Of a stretch of DNA of 57,378 bases, positions 42,093 to 48,717 are shown piece by piece. Position 1 is the stretch's first letter. Every line of letters begins with the position of its first letter. The notes below the pieces were generated by a model, which worked only from the letters and a program-made list of their open reading frames with translations, searched no databases and was not told where the DNA came from. The stretch spans positions 1-57,378 of the forward strand of contig CANGZP010000006.1 in the NCBI GenBank assembly GCA_947458475.1, read 5' to 3'. The position numbers were made by a program, and so were the translations under genes. The stretch is from Cyclobacteriaceae bacterium (lineage in GTDB: Bacteria; Bacteroidota; Bacteroidia; Cytophagales; Cyclobacteriaceae).

Positions 42093-42434
42093 ATGAACCA
42101 ACTTCTCAGCCTGAAGCAACTCCGAATCAAGAAGGACATGCTCCTACTTACTCTTGAGGAGAAAAAGCAAATCAGATCCAGAGCCCTGCTCTATTTGGGG
42201 ATCTTTGTCCTGCTATTTATCGGGATGGTTATCCTAGACCCTAATCCAAATAGCGCGGATGCTGGGGATTCGTTTAACGAAAATGCAGCAGGTCTTCTAA
42301 AATTCGTAGCGGGTAAATTTATGGTTGCGAGTTTGTATTTTGGCTACCGTACCTTTCGGACTAGTAAAGAAATCCGAGCGCTAAAAAAGGAACATCAGGA
42401 GATGGAGCGAAAGCTGAGGTATCTGAGTAATTGA
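42093..42434 (+). CDS. Small membrane protein, two helices
   Basis: 113 residues: a charged N-terminus (LKQLRIKKDMLLLTLEEKKQIRSR), two hydrophobic segments (about 34-50 and 72-88) and a basic coiled-coil tail (ALKKEHQEMERKLRYLSN). It lies 30 nt after the previous membrane-protein gene. Unknown function. Confidence 0.62.
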   Translation: MNQLLSLKQLRIKKDMLLLTLEEKKQIRSRALLYLGIFVLLFIGMVILDPNPNSADAGDSFNENAAGLLKFVAGKFMVASLYFGYRTFRTSKEIRALKKEHQEMERKLRYLSN

Positions 42435-42435
42435 G

Positions 42436-42606
42436 ATGAAAAGTAAGTTAAATCTGGATGTGGCCCTTTCAGTACCTACTTTTTCAAACAATCAAAAATA
42501 TCATTACAACACAAAAGTGGGGACGCGAGGTAGAATGTTCAATCAACCAAGTCACCCGCCATTGCTCCAAACGCCTGTTATCGGCCTGGTTTTTGTCCGT
42601 CGTTAA
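42436..42606 (+). pseudogene. Possible truncated gene start, running into cassette-like sequence
   Basis: ATG 42436 lies just behind the stop of the previous gene and opens MKSKLNLDVALSVPTFS; after about 15 codons the composition changes and the frame continues into sequence shared with the 3' side of the helicase module. I read it as a gene cut off at about 42480. The evidence is weak on its own; the parallel case at 31551 supports it. Confidence 0.35.
42480..42602. repeat. Cassette-boundary-like sequence
   Basis: Contains CATTACAACACAAAAGTGGGG, TGTTCAATCAACC, CACCCGCCATTGCTCCAAACG and CCTGTTATCGGCCTGG; on the minus strand TAACAGGCGTTTGGAGCAATGGCGGGTG. From memory, similar sequence recurs downstream of unrelated accessory genes in many Bacteroidota, somewhat like integron attC sites. 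I cannot verify this here. It sits directly after the coiled-coil gene. Confidence 0.35.
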
Positions 42607-43151
42607 GTCCATAATTTAATAACTGCTAATAAACTCAAAATCAAAGTCAGTCCGCCAATTGCCCAAATTAATAATTTTACTATCTTATTTTCAGCTTCAA
42701 TTACTTGTTTAAGTTCCTTCGTGTTTTTACCAAACTCAATTTCAAAAATCTGCTTAATTTGACTTCTTTCACTTTCAATTAATTTTTTGATTTCGGATTT
42801 ATTGTCGTCAAGTTTTATTTTTAATGTACTTTCAAGGTCTTTGTAAAACTCTTTATTTTCTTTTCTGATTAAGTCAGTTTTTTCTTCAACAAGTTTTGCA
42901 AGCTCTGCCTTGTTTTGTTTGTTGGCGTTCTCAATTTCCGTCAAACTTTTGGCAATTTTTTCCTTTTGGGCTTTTTGTAGTTCGTTAATTTTATCAAGCG
43001 TCTTACTATTTTCTTCAAATTGCTTAATTATAGAATTATAAGTTTCAGTTAGTTCCTGTAGCTTCTTAAAAGCACCTGAAACATCTTTAAGTTGTTCAAC
43101 TTCCTTGTTGAAGTCTTCAAGTGTTTGATTAAATTTCTGCAAGTTGCTCAT
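42603..43151 (-). CDS. Coiled-coil protein with C-terminal membrane anchor
   Basis: 182 residues. A nearly continuous coiled coil spans about 5-150 (heptads such as LQKFNQTLEDFNKEVEQLKDV, ENSKTLDKINELQKAQKEKIAKSL, KNKAELAKLVEEKTDLIRKENKEF). The last 25 residues are one membrane helix (IVKLLIWAIGGLTLILSLLAVIKLW). No catalytic domain is present. The gene overlaps the end of the large helicase gene by 23 nt, so the two are co-translated. A tail-anchored coiled coil coupled to a DNA helicase suggests a membrane-tethered partner or effector. Confidence 0.85.
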   Translation of the reverse strand: MSNLQKFNQTLEDFNKEVEQLKDVSGAFKKLQELTETYNSIIKQFEENSKTLDKINELQKAQKEKIAKSLTEIENANKQNKAELAKLVEEKTDLIRKENKEFYKDLESTLKIKLDDNKSEIKKLIESERSQIKQIFEIEFGKNTKELKQVIEAENKIVKLLIWAIGGLTLILSLLAVIKLWT

Positions 43152-46100
43152 ATAATTTCTTATTAAGTTTTTTTAATTCCTTTAGTTTCTGCGCATAAAC
43201 ATCATTAAGCAAATATGCCAAATCATAATATTCTGCAAGTTCTTCCAATATTTCAGGATAGTATTTTGAAATAGATTGGCTTAAATCCATTTTTTGTTCT
43301 TCGGTCAAATGTTTTCCTAATACTTTTAATCGTGTCAAAAAATCTATTTCCTGTTCTTGGTTAAAAGTTTCTTTAACCCTAGACAACGCACTTTCAAAGC
43401 GTTCTTTTCCATCACTATCTTCATATTCATTCAAAGCTAAACGGATAAAACCGCTAACAAAATTCAGTCCTATACTGTTACGATAACTTTCCAAAAATCG
43501 GCTAACCCTGTCTTTTAGTTTTTCAAATTCAATTTTGTTTGAAAACTGATTATCCGTAGTTAGAACTTCAAACCACTTTTCGTAATCTTTTGGATTTTCC
43601 GCAATGTGTTGAAGAATAAAAGTTGTTTCGGAAAAAATGAAGTAACTATCAAGGCGTTGCTTAAAACTCTCACTATCTTCAAACTCTGAACACCAATCAG
43701 ACAGTGTTTTAAGCGATTGTTTCCGGCTATATGCAATGTTTTCAAAAGTCCAATTCAATAAATACCAAATGGCTTTTTCTAAAACTGAATTCTGCTTAAC
43801 TTCTTGTAATTCCTTTGATACGTCTGTATTAGGTTCGTATTTAGATATATAGTCAGAAACACTTTTTACTATATGCTTTTCTTCAATAGTCTTAAACTGA
43901 ACTTCAAAATGGTCAATGAAATTTGTTGTCCAATCTGAAACAATGCCTAATAGACTTAAACGATAAATTGCTTTTTGTAAAACGTCACTGCTTATTTTTA
44001 ATTTGGAGTATGCGTCATTCCAAAAAATCCTAGCTTGAGTTTTTTCTCGAAAAAAATGTCTGATTACACCTGAAATAATTTCAAAATCCTTTTCTATGTC
44101 ATTCTGTCCCTGAACAAAAAGGAAAACCTGTTTAAAAATATCTTTACCTCCAAAGCCCACTTCATCGCTAATAGCTTTCATTTCAGCAAATGTAGTGTCC
44201 TTGCGGAAAAGCCGGTCTACTCTTTCTTGATCGTACGTTTCAGGAGAATGTAAAACGAAGCATTTCCCTATTTTACTTTTGTTTTCATTTTTTCTTTTAT
44301 CCCAACGTCCAGCTCTACCTGCTTCTTGGTAAAGTGCTTCTACTGAACTTGGCAATCCGTAATGAAAAGTGTAAAAAATGTTTTGTTTGTCAATGCCCAT
44401 TCCAAAGGCTTTTGTTGCAACTAAAAGTTGATATTTGTTTACTTTGAAGTCTTTTTGAACTTTGATTTTATACTTGTTGAATTCATCTTTGTTCATTACT
44501 GGTTCTGTTCCAATTTTTCGCCCTGTTTTTTCATCATAAACATCTCTTTTAGGAATGTCACCTGAAAACCAACTCACTTTATTTTGAAAAAGAGTATTCA
44601 AAGTATTTGAAACCTGATAACATCCAAATGCTCCATTTACATTAGGTGTAAATATTAAACCTGCTTTGTCTGTTGTTTCAACAAAACTTTCCGTGTCTTT
44701 TAGCTCATTAATAAGACTTTTGAGTTTGTCTATTTTGTTTCCTTTATCGTTAATTACTTCAAATCTTAATTCTTTACGGCTATAATCTAAAAGTGATTTT
44801 ATGTTTTCATCTTCTAGGCGTTGTTTTTGTCTTGCAAATTCAATTTTTATATCTGTTAAAACTTTAACGGAAGCTGTTGCCGTTAAACCAATAAATTTAA
44901 TTTTCCCTTCTCCGTTTTCATCTTTGGGGCTTAGCTTGTCAACCGTTTTGGCTAAATTCAAATATGAAGATCTAAAATCGTGTCCCCATTCTGAGAGACA
45001 ATGTACTTCGTCAACAACGGCATAGGCAATAGAAAAATTAGCCACAATAGCACTTATCTTCTCTCTGAAACTCGGAATTTGAAATTTTTCTGGAGAAATC
45101 CACACAAACAAATATCTTCCTTGCTCAAAGTTTTTTTCTATTTCTCTTTTTTCATCTGCTTCTAAATCGCTTGTAATGAAGCTAACATTTGTTATGTAGG
45201 TTTTAACCAAATTGTCGTTTTGGTCATACATTAATGATTTGATTGGGCAAACCACAAAATTTATACTTGGTTGCAACAAGCAAGGAAGTTGATAACATAT
45301 TGATTTTCCGCCACCTGTGGGCAAAAGTCCAATTGTGTCTTTTCGGTTGAGTGAATTTGAAATGATTGGAAATTGACCTTCACGAAAACTTGGCTTGTCA
45401 AAAATGTTGTCAAGAAAGAACTCTAAAGTTGTTTTTTCTTCATCCGTTACGTTGTAATTGATTGGTTCGGTTGTGCTAACTCTGAAGTAGTTTTTATCTT
45501 TTTCAATGTCAAAATAGTCTGTGCGAACAAAAATTACATCATCACTGATTTTGTTTTCATCCGTGTAGCGTTTGAATAGTGAAAAGTCAATGTTTATTGC
45601 TTTGGTTGTAGGCTGAAAATTGGCTTTCTCGTTCGTTATTGTAAGGTTGAGAATTGGTTTTTTGAGTTCTTGCTTGTTTTTAAGTTGCCAAAGTTTATCA
45701 ATCCAAATGAGTAAATCATTTATTGCCAACTCTGCAAAATCCGGCAAATTTTCGTGAGCCAAAATATTGAAATTCCATTCATCTTCAAATGTCAAATACT
45801 TGTGAGTAAGTAACTCAATGAGCAAGACTTGAAAACGGATTATTGCCGTAGGTAATAATTTCGTCTTAATTTCTTCTTCGCTTATCTGATTTTCTTCTAT
45901 TTTATTACAAGCGCTTTTATAGAAATTCAGAAGTTTTTCGTAGCGTTCAAGGTGTTTTAAAATCGTTTCAACTTTCGCACTGTAAGAGCCGTTTTGCAGT
46001 TCTCTTGTTGTAATTCTTATAGTCGTAATTCCTTTGCCCGATAAGTAATTATCTCTTTTGCTGTCGGAAACCCTTGTCACTTCATCAAGTTTGTGTTGTT

Positions 46101-46560
46101 GTCCGTCAATTTCAATTACAAGTTTGGCTTGAGGCAAATAGAAGTCAACTTGTTGGTTGATAAAATTTTTATCGTCTTCTCCTGTAATTTCATTTATTTC
46201 AATTTCGGGAATGAGTAATGATTGAATAAATGAAAATTCGCCAAACTCGTTTGGTAAAATGTTCTCGAAAAAATCTTTTGCGGGGTAATAGTTATGTTCT
46301 CTGTCGCCCTTTATAGTGTCGTTCCAAACAGGTCTCTGTTTTGTCGCAAACAAAAAGCGTTCTTTAAAGCTGTCAAGTTTATGAATTTCACCTAATTGAG
46401 ATTGTAAGTATTTTGAAAGAGTAGTAGGAAAGCCACGTTGCAAAATGTTTTTCGTTACATACAAAATAGGCAACAAGTCAGCATTTGTCTGATTTGACAC
46501 AAGATTCTGAATTACAAAATTCGGATTTGTATATGTATAATTTGCCGTGTATTTCTTCAT
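43129..46560 (-). CDS. DUF559-like nuclease fused to a RecQ-type SF2 helicase
   Basis: 1143 residues. An N-terminal PD-(D/E)XK domain of the DUF559/Vsr type covers about 85-215: QQVDFYLPQAKLVIEIDGQQH (Asp139, Glu150, Asp152, His156), then DSKRDNYLSGKGITTIRIT. The helicase follows: Walker A LLPTGGGKSICYQLPC (413-420), DEVH (517-520) with CLSEWGHDFR, GLTATAS, AFGMGIDKQNI and QEAGRAGRWDKR, all RecQ-like. The C-terminal 330 residues are helical and unknown; no HRDC domain is seen. The nuclease-helicase fusion, AT-rich codon use, location in a mobile element and coupling to a membrane protein all point to phage defence, not housekeeping repair. Confidence 0.92.
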   Translation of the reverse strand: MKKYTANYTYTNPNFVIQNLVSNQTNADLLPILYVTKNILQRGFPTTLSKYLQSQLGEIHKLDSFKERFLFATKQRPVWNDTIKGDREHNYYPAKDFFENILPNEFGEFSFIQSLLIPEIEINEITGEDDKNFINQQVDFYLPQAKLVIEIDGQQHKLDEVTRVSDSKRDNYLSGKGITTIRITTRELQNGSYSAKVETILKHLERYEKLLNFYKSACNKIEENQISEEEIKTKLLPTAIIRFQVLLIELLTHKYLTFEDEWNFNILAHENLPDFAELAINDLLIWIDKLWQLKNKQELKKPILNLTITNEKANFQPTTKAINIDFSLFKRYTDENKISDDVIFVRTDYFDIEKDKNYFRVSTTEPINYNVTDEEKTTLEFFLDNIFDKPSFREGQFPIISNSLNRKDTIGLLPTGGGKSICYQLPCLLQPSINFVVCPIKSLMYDQNDNLVKTYITNVSFITSDLEADEKREIEKNFEQGRYLFVWISPEKFQIPSFREKISAIVANFSIAYAVVDEVHCLSEWGHDFRSSYLNLAKTVDKLSPKDENGEGKIKFIGLTATASVKVLTDIKIEFARQKQRLEDENIKSLLDYSRKELRFEVINDKGNKIDKLKSLINELKDTESFVETTDKAGLIFTPNVNGAFGCYQVSNTLNTLFQNKVSWFSGDIPKRDVYDEKTGRKIGTEPVMNKDEFNKYKIKVQKDFKVNKYQLLVATKAFGMGIDKQNIFYTFHYGLPSSVEALYQEAGRAGRWDKRKNENKSKIGKCFVLHSPETYDQERVDRLFRKDTTFAEMKAISDEVGFGGKDIFKQVFLFVQGQNDIEKDFEIISGVIRHFFREKTQARIFWNDAYSKLKISSDVLQKAIYRLSLLGIVSDWTTNFIDHFEVQFKTIEEKHIVKSVSDYISKYEPNTDVSKELQEVKQNSVLEKAIWYLLNWTFENIAYSRKQSLKTLSDWCSEFEDSESFKQRLDSYFIFSETTFILQHIAENPKDYEKWFEVLTTDNQFSNKIEFEKLKDRVSRFLESYRNSIGLNFVSGFIRLALNEYEDSDGKERFESALSRVKETFNQEQEIDFLTRLKVLGKHLTEEQKMDLSQSISKYYPEILEELAEYYDLAYLLNDVYAQKLKELKKLNKKLYEQLAEI

Positions 46561-46971
46561 TCAATCCTTAGATTTGTTGTTTCTTCAAATAATTAGTAGC
46601 TAAAAAAATCCAAAAAAAGTAACCCGCCCACCATCAAAAACGATGTTAAATTCCTGATTGGTATGGGACTGTTTTTTTTAACAATTCAACCATGGATGAA
46701 AATCATTTTTTTTCAGCATATTCCTAAATATGGACTCCCTGATTAACAATTTTGAATTAAATTAACAAATTCCAGTAATCAAAGAAGCAGTTGAAAAAAT
46801 GGCCACTGATTAAGTTTGATGAAAATCGAAATTTACATTTACTCCTCCTATCGAATCTCTATTACAGATTTCTCAACAGGCTGAAAAAGAAGATGTACCA
46901 GTTGAATTAATAGAAAAATTCATTTAAGGAATTGGTGATTTTAAATCTCTACATTTTCGGGTTAAACGAAA
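46561..46971. other. Intergenic stretch, promoter side of the helicase operon, with a decayed frame
   Basis: AT-rich. On plus, a frame at about 46826-46924 reads KFTFTPPIESLLQISQQAEKE..VPVELIEKFI then TAA and continues for 15 codons after the stop. It has no start codon, so at best it is a relic of a small regulator gene. No clear -7 box was seen for the helicase gene. Confidence 0.35.
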
Positions 46972-47334
46972 TTAGTTTTCAAGAAGTGCATAAAGGAAAA
47001 CTAGAGCCATAATTATTAAAAAAATATACCCAAAGATTTTTTGAGCTTCTTCACGATCTTGATGTTTTTGAAATTCTTTTAAAGCTTTCTGATCTTCCTC
47101 TGCTTCCCTTTTCCTTTTTCTTTCTGCATAGAATTTTTTCAGCTCAATTAACTCATCACTATCTAAAACCTCTCGAAAGTCTTCAAGCCCTAATAAATAT
47201 TTTTCGTAAGAAATTTTCCCATCAGCATATCTTAGATACCAATTGTATTTTCTGTTCCTCTGTCGCCTTTCATCAGGATGCATATTGTAATATGATCCCA
47301 TATTCGGTTCAAAATCATCAATATCCTCATGCAT
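46972..47334 (-). CDS. Small tail-anchored hypothetical protein
   Basis: 120 residues: an acidic N-terminus (MHEDIDDFEPNMGSYYNM), a segment resembling a short helical domain (RKYNWYLRYADGKISYEKYLLGLEDFREVLDSDEL), a Lys/Glu-rich coiled coil (FYAERKRKREAEEDQKALKEFQKHQDREEA), and a C-terminal membrane helix IFGYIFLIIMALVFLYALL. No known family. It is 57 nt downstream of the GNAT gene on the same strand. Confidence 0.65.
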   Translation of the reverse strand: MHEDIDDFEPNMGSYYNMHPDERRQRNRKYNWYLRYADGKISYEKYLLGLEDFREVLDSDELIELKKFYAERKRKREAEEDQKALKEFQKHQDREEAQKIFGYIFLIIMALVFLYALLEN

Positions 47335-47391
47335 TTAACTTCCTGATTAAAATTGATTTTCAATATTGAATTATTTGATTAATATCCTCAT

Positions 47392-47970
47392 TTACTGCTT
47401 CGTACGAACCATAAACTTGAACATTTTACCATCTCCTGTATCTTCAACTAATGACATACTACATTTTTTTAAAACCTCCATACTCGCAATATTTTCTTTG
47501 TCTACAAAAGCATAAATAGTTGAAACACCCATTTCTTGAAGGTAAGCCAAAGTGTTATAAACTGCAGCAGTCATGATCCCTTTGTTTCTTGCTTTTTCAA
47601 AAACCCAAAAGTCTATTGACCATTCGCCAATTTCCTCATCTCTATCCTTAAACTTTAATTTTGGAGAGTTGCATGCAACATAACCAATTGGAATATTATT
47701 TTCTTTTAAGACTACGGAAAATAAAATTCCACTTTTTAAAATAAACCTATCTATGAATTTTAAAAGTACCTTATGTGCTTCCTTTTCATTTTTAACGAAT
47801 ACTCCCGGTAAATTTCTTTCAACCTCGGAATCAGAAGAATTCCTTAGAAAATTTTTAGCTTCTAAGTCAAGTTTATCCAAGATAAGACCTCGAAGAGCTG
47901 TTCCTCCCATGTCAATTCTGGGAACCCCTTCCCAAATTTCAAAGTTGCATTTATATTTTTCAGAGTACAT
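47392..47970 (-). CDS. GNAT family N-acetyltransferase
   Basis: 192 residues with RimJ/RimL-like layout. The acetyl-CoA binding part is IGEWSIDFWVFEKARNKGIMTAAVYNTLAYLQEM (motif A variant: R-N-K-G-I-M-T), and the final ENIASMEVLKKCSMSLVED is the motif-B helix typical of RimJ-like enzymes. Substrates in the family include protein N-termini, antibiotics and small amines; not predictable here. It is the last gene before the right end of the element and could be cargo. Confidence 0.9.
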   Translation of the reverse strand: MYSEKYKCNFEIWEGVPRIDMGGTALRGLILDKLDLEAKNFLRNSSDSEVERNLPGVFVKNEKEAHKVLLKFIDRFILKSGILFSVVLKENNIPIGYVACNSPKLKFKDRDEEIGEWSIDFWVFEKARNKGIMTAAVYNTLAYLQEMGVSTIYAFVDKENIASMEVLKKCSMSLVEDTGDGKMFKFMVRTKQ

Positions 47971-48255
47971 GTATTCAAAGGTATTTCAAAATGAATTTAT
48001 TAAAAAAATCTAAAGGGGTACTACTTTCTAACAAGTTAAATCGATTGAAAAAATTTAACCAAATGACTATGTTATTGATCTGACTTTTTCCGATAACCCT
48101 AAAATAAACAAAATCGGTTTTTTTGACTATCCTATTTTTGAAGAAAAATTTGCATTCAAGCCCATTTTTTACCTTCATTTATTCTCTAAAATTTCAATCG
48201 AAATAGAGCCTAAATCGAGGATTTATTTGCAAATCCCTTCTCCTTATTTCTGGAA

Positions 48256-48277
48256 TTTTTTGCAAGTTTTTTGCAAG
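48256..48277. repeat. Candidate integrase arm-type site, right end
   Basis: TTTTTTGCAAG, then TTTTTTGCAAG directly repeated; it matches 20846-20866 at the left end except for the middle base. Located 178 nt inside the right attachment site, versus 115 nt on the left. Confidence 0.5.
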
Positions 48278-48430
48278 TCCATTTTAACTACAATATCTAT
48301 CTCCAATAGGACTAAAAAATGGTAAGAAGAAATTGGATAGGATTTCAATACCCCTTTTTTCAAAAACATCGATTTTAGTGATTTTAAGAGGTTTTTTGTT
48401 TAAAAAATTGAAAAAATAAAGACACAAAAA

Positions 48431-48454
48431 AAGCCGATCATTTCTGATCGGCTT
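48431..48454 (-). terminator. tRNA-Asn terminator
   Basis: Stem AAGCCGATCA / TGATCGGCTT with loop TTTC, next to a run of A's (T's in tRNA sense). It starts directly after the tRNA 3' end. The same layout with another stem follows the displaced tRNA end at 20656-20677. Confidence 0.88.
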
Positions 48455-48455
48455 G

Positions 48456-48529
48456 CTCCCCCTCCTGGGCTCGAACCAGGGACCCCATGATTAACAGTCA
48501 TGTGCTCTAACCAGCTGAGCTAAGGAGGA
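48456..48529 (-). tRNA. tRNA-Asn (anticodon GTT)
   Basis: 74 nt folding as a full cloverleaf: acceptor TCCTCCT/AGGGGGA with one T-G pair, D arm GCTC-AGCTGGTTA-GAGC, anticodon arm CATGA-CTGTTAA-TCATG with GTT, variable loop GGGTC, T arm CCTGG-TTCGAGC-CCAGG and discriminator G. The CCA end is not encoded. The element's integration restored the 3' half from the anticodon loop on, and the original half now lies at 20688-20730. Transcribed from the promoter at 48583-48614, which lies on the chromosomal side. Confidence 0.98.
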
Positions 48530-48582
48530 ATTTTTACCCCTACCGGGGATGGTTATGACGCTCCCTTTCGGGAATCGTGTTG

Positions 48583-48614
48583 CAAATGTAGACCTACCTA
48601 GTATTTTTTCCAAA
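48583..48614 (-). promoter_or_regulatory. Promoter of tRNA-Asn
   Basis: On the minus strand TTTG (48614-48611), a 20-nt spacer and TACATTTG (48590-48583) match TTTG-N19-21-TAnnTTTG exactly. It lies about 54 nt before the tRNA 5' end and belongs to the chromosome, not the element. Confidence 0.75.
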
Positions 48615-48717
48615 TACTGCTGGTAAAAAATTCCTGCTTTTCTATTCAGTCTCCTTCTTGAAGTTCGTAATCAAGTACTTATCCTTTCCTATTTTTTTGA
48701 CCCTCACAAAACTTCCC

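Larger units (their letters stand above)
47971..48455. other. Right end of the element, gene-free
   Basis: No convincing gene; a 67-codon frame at 47975-48178 has biased, low-complexity composition. It holds the arm-type repeat at 48256-48277, a copy of the AGTGATTTTAAGAGG repeat at 48374-48395, and the tRNA terminator at 48431-48454. Confidence 0.55.
20688..48497. mobile_element. Integrated element at tRNA-Asn, about 27.8 kb, satellite/IME-like, carrying defence cargo
   Basis: Bounded by a 43-bp direct repeat of the tRNA-Asn 3' half (20688-20730 and 48455-48497). The core lies at the left end: tyrosine integrase, two excisionase-like HTH genes, ParB-methyltransferase fusion, unknown gene, primase-like/helicase fusion and serine resolvase. 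The right two thirds are cargo: a small unknown-gene operon, a LlaJI-like restriction-modification operon, a vWA cluster, a nuclease-helicase pair, and a GNAT enzyme. No relaxase, type IV secretion or virion gene was found. This gene order resembles P4/PICI-type satellites or small integrative mobilizable elements, which is an inference. Base composition changes several times within it, so it is a mosaic. Confidence 0.88.

Noticed and set aside
47975-48178. 67-codon frame near the right end of the element
   Set aside because: AT-driven composition (many Phe/Asn/Lys) and no ribosome site; it is also next to attachment-region sequence.
20688-48497. ICE or prophage
   Set aside because: No relaxase, coupling protein, type IV secretion, terminase, portal or capsid gene is recognisable among the proteins.
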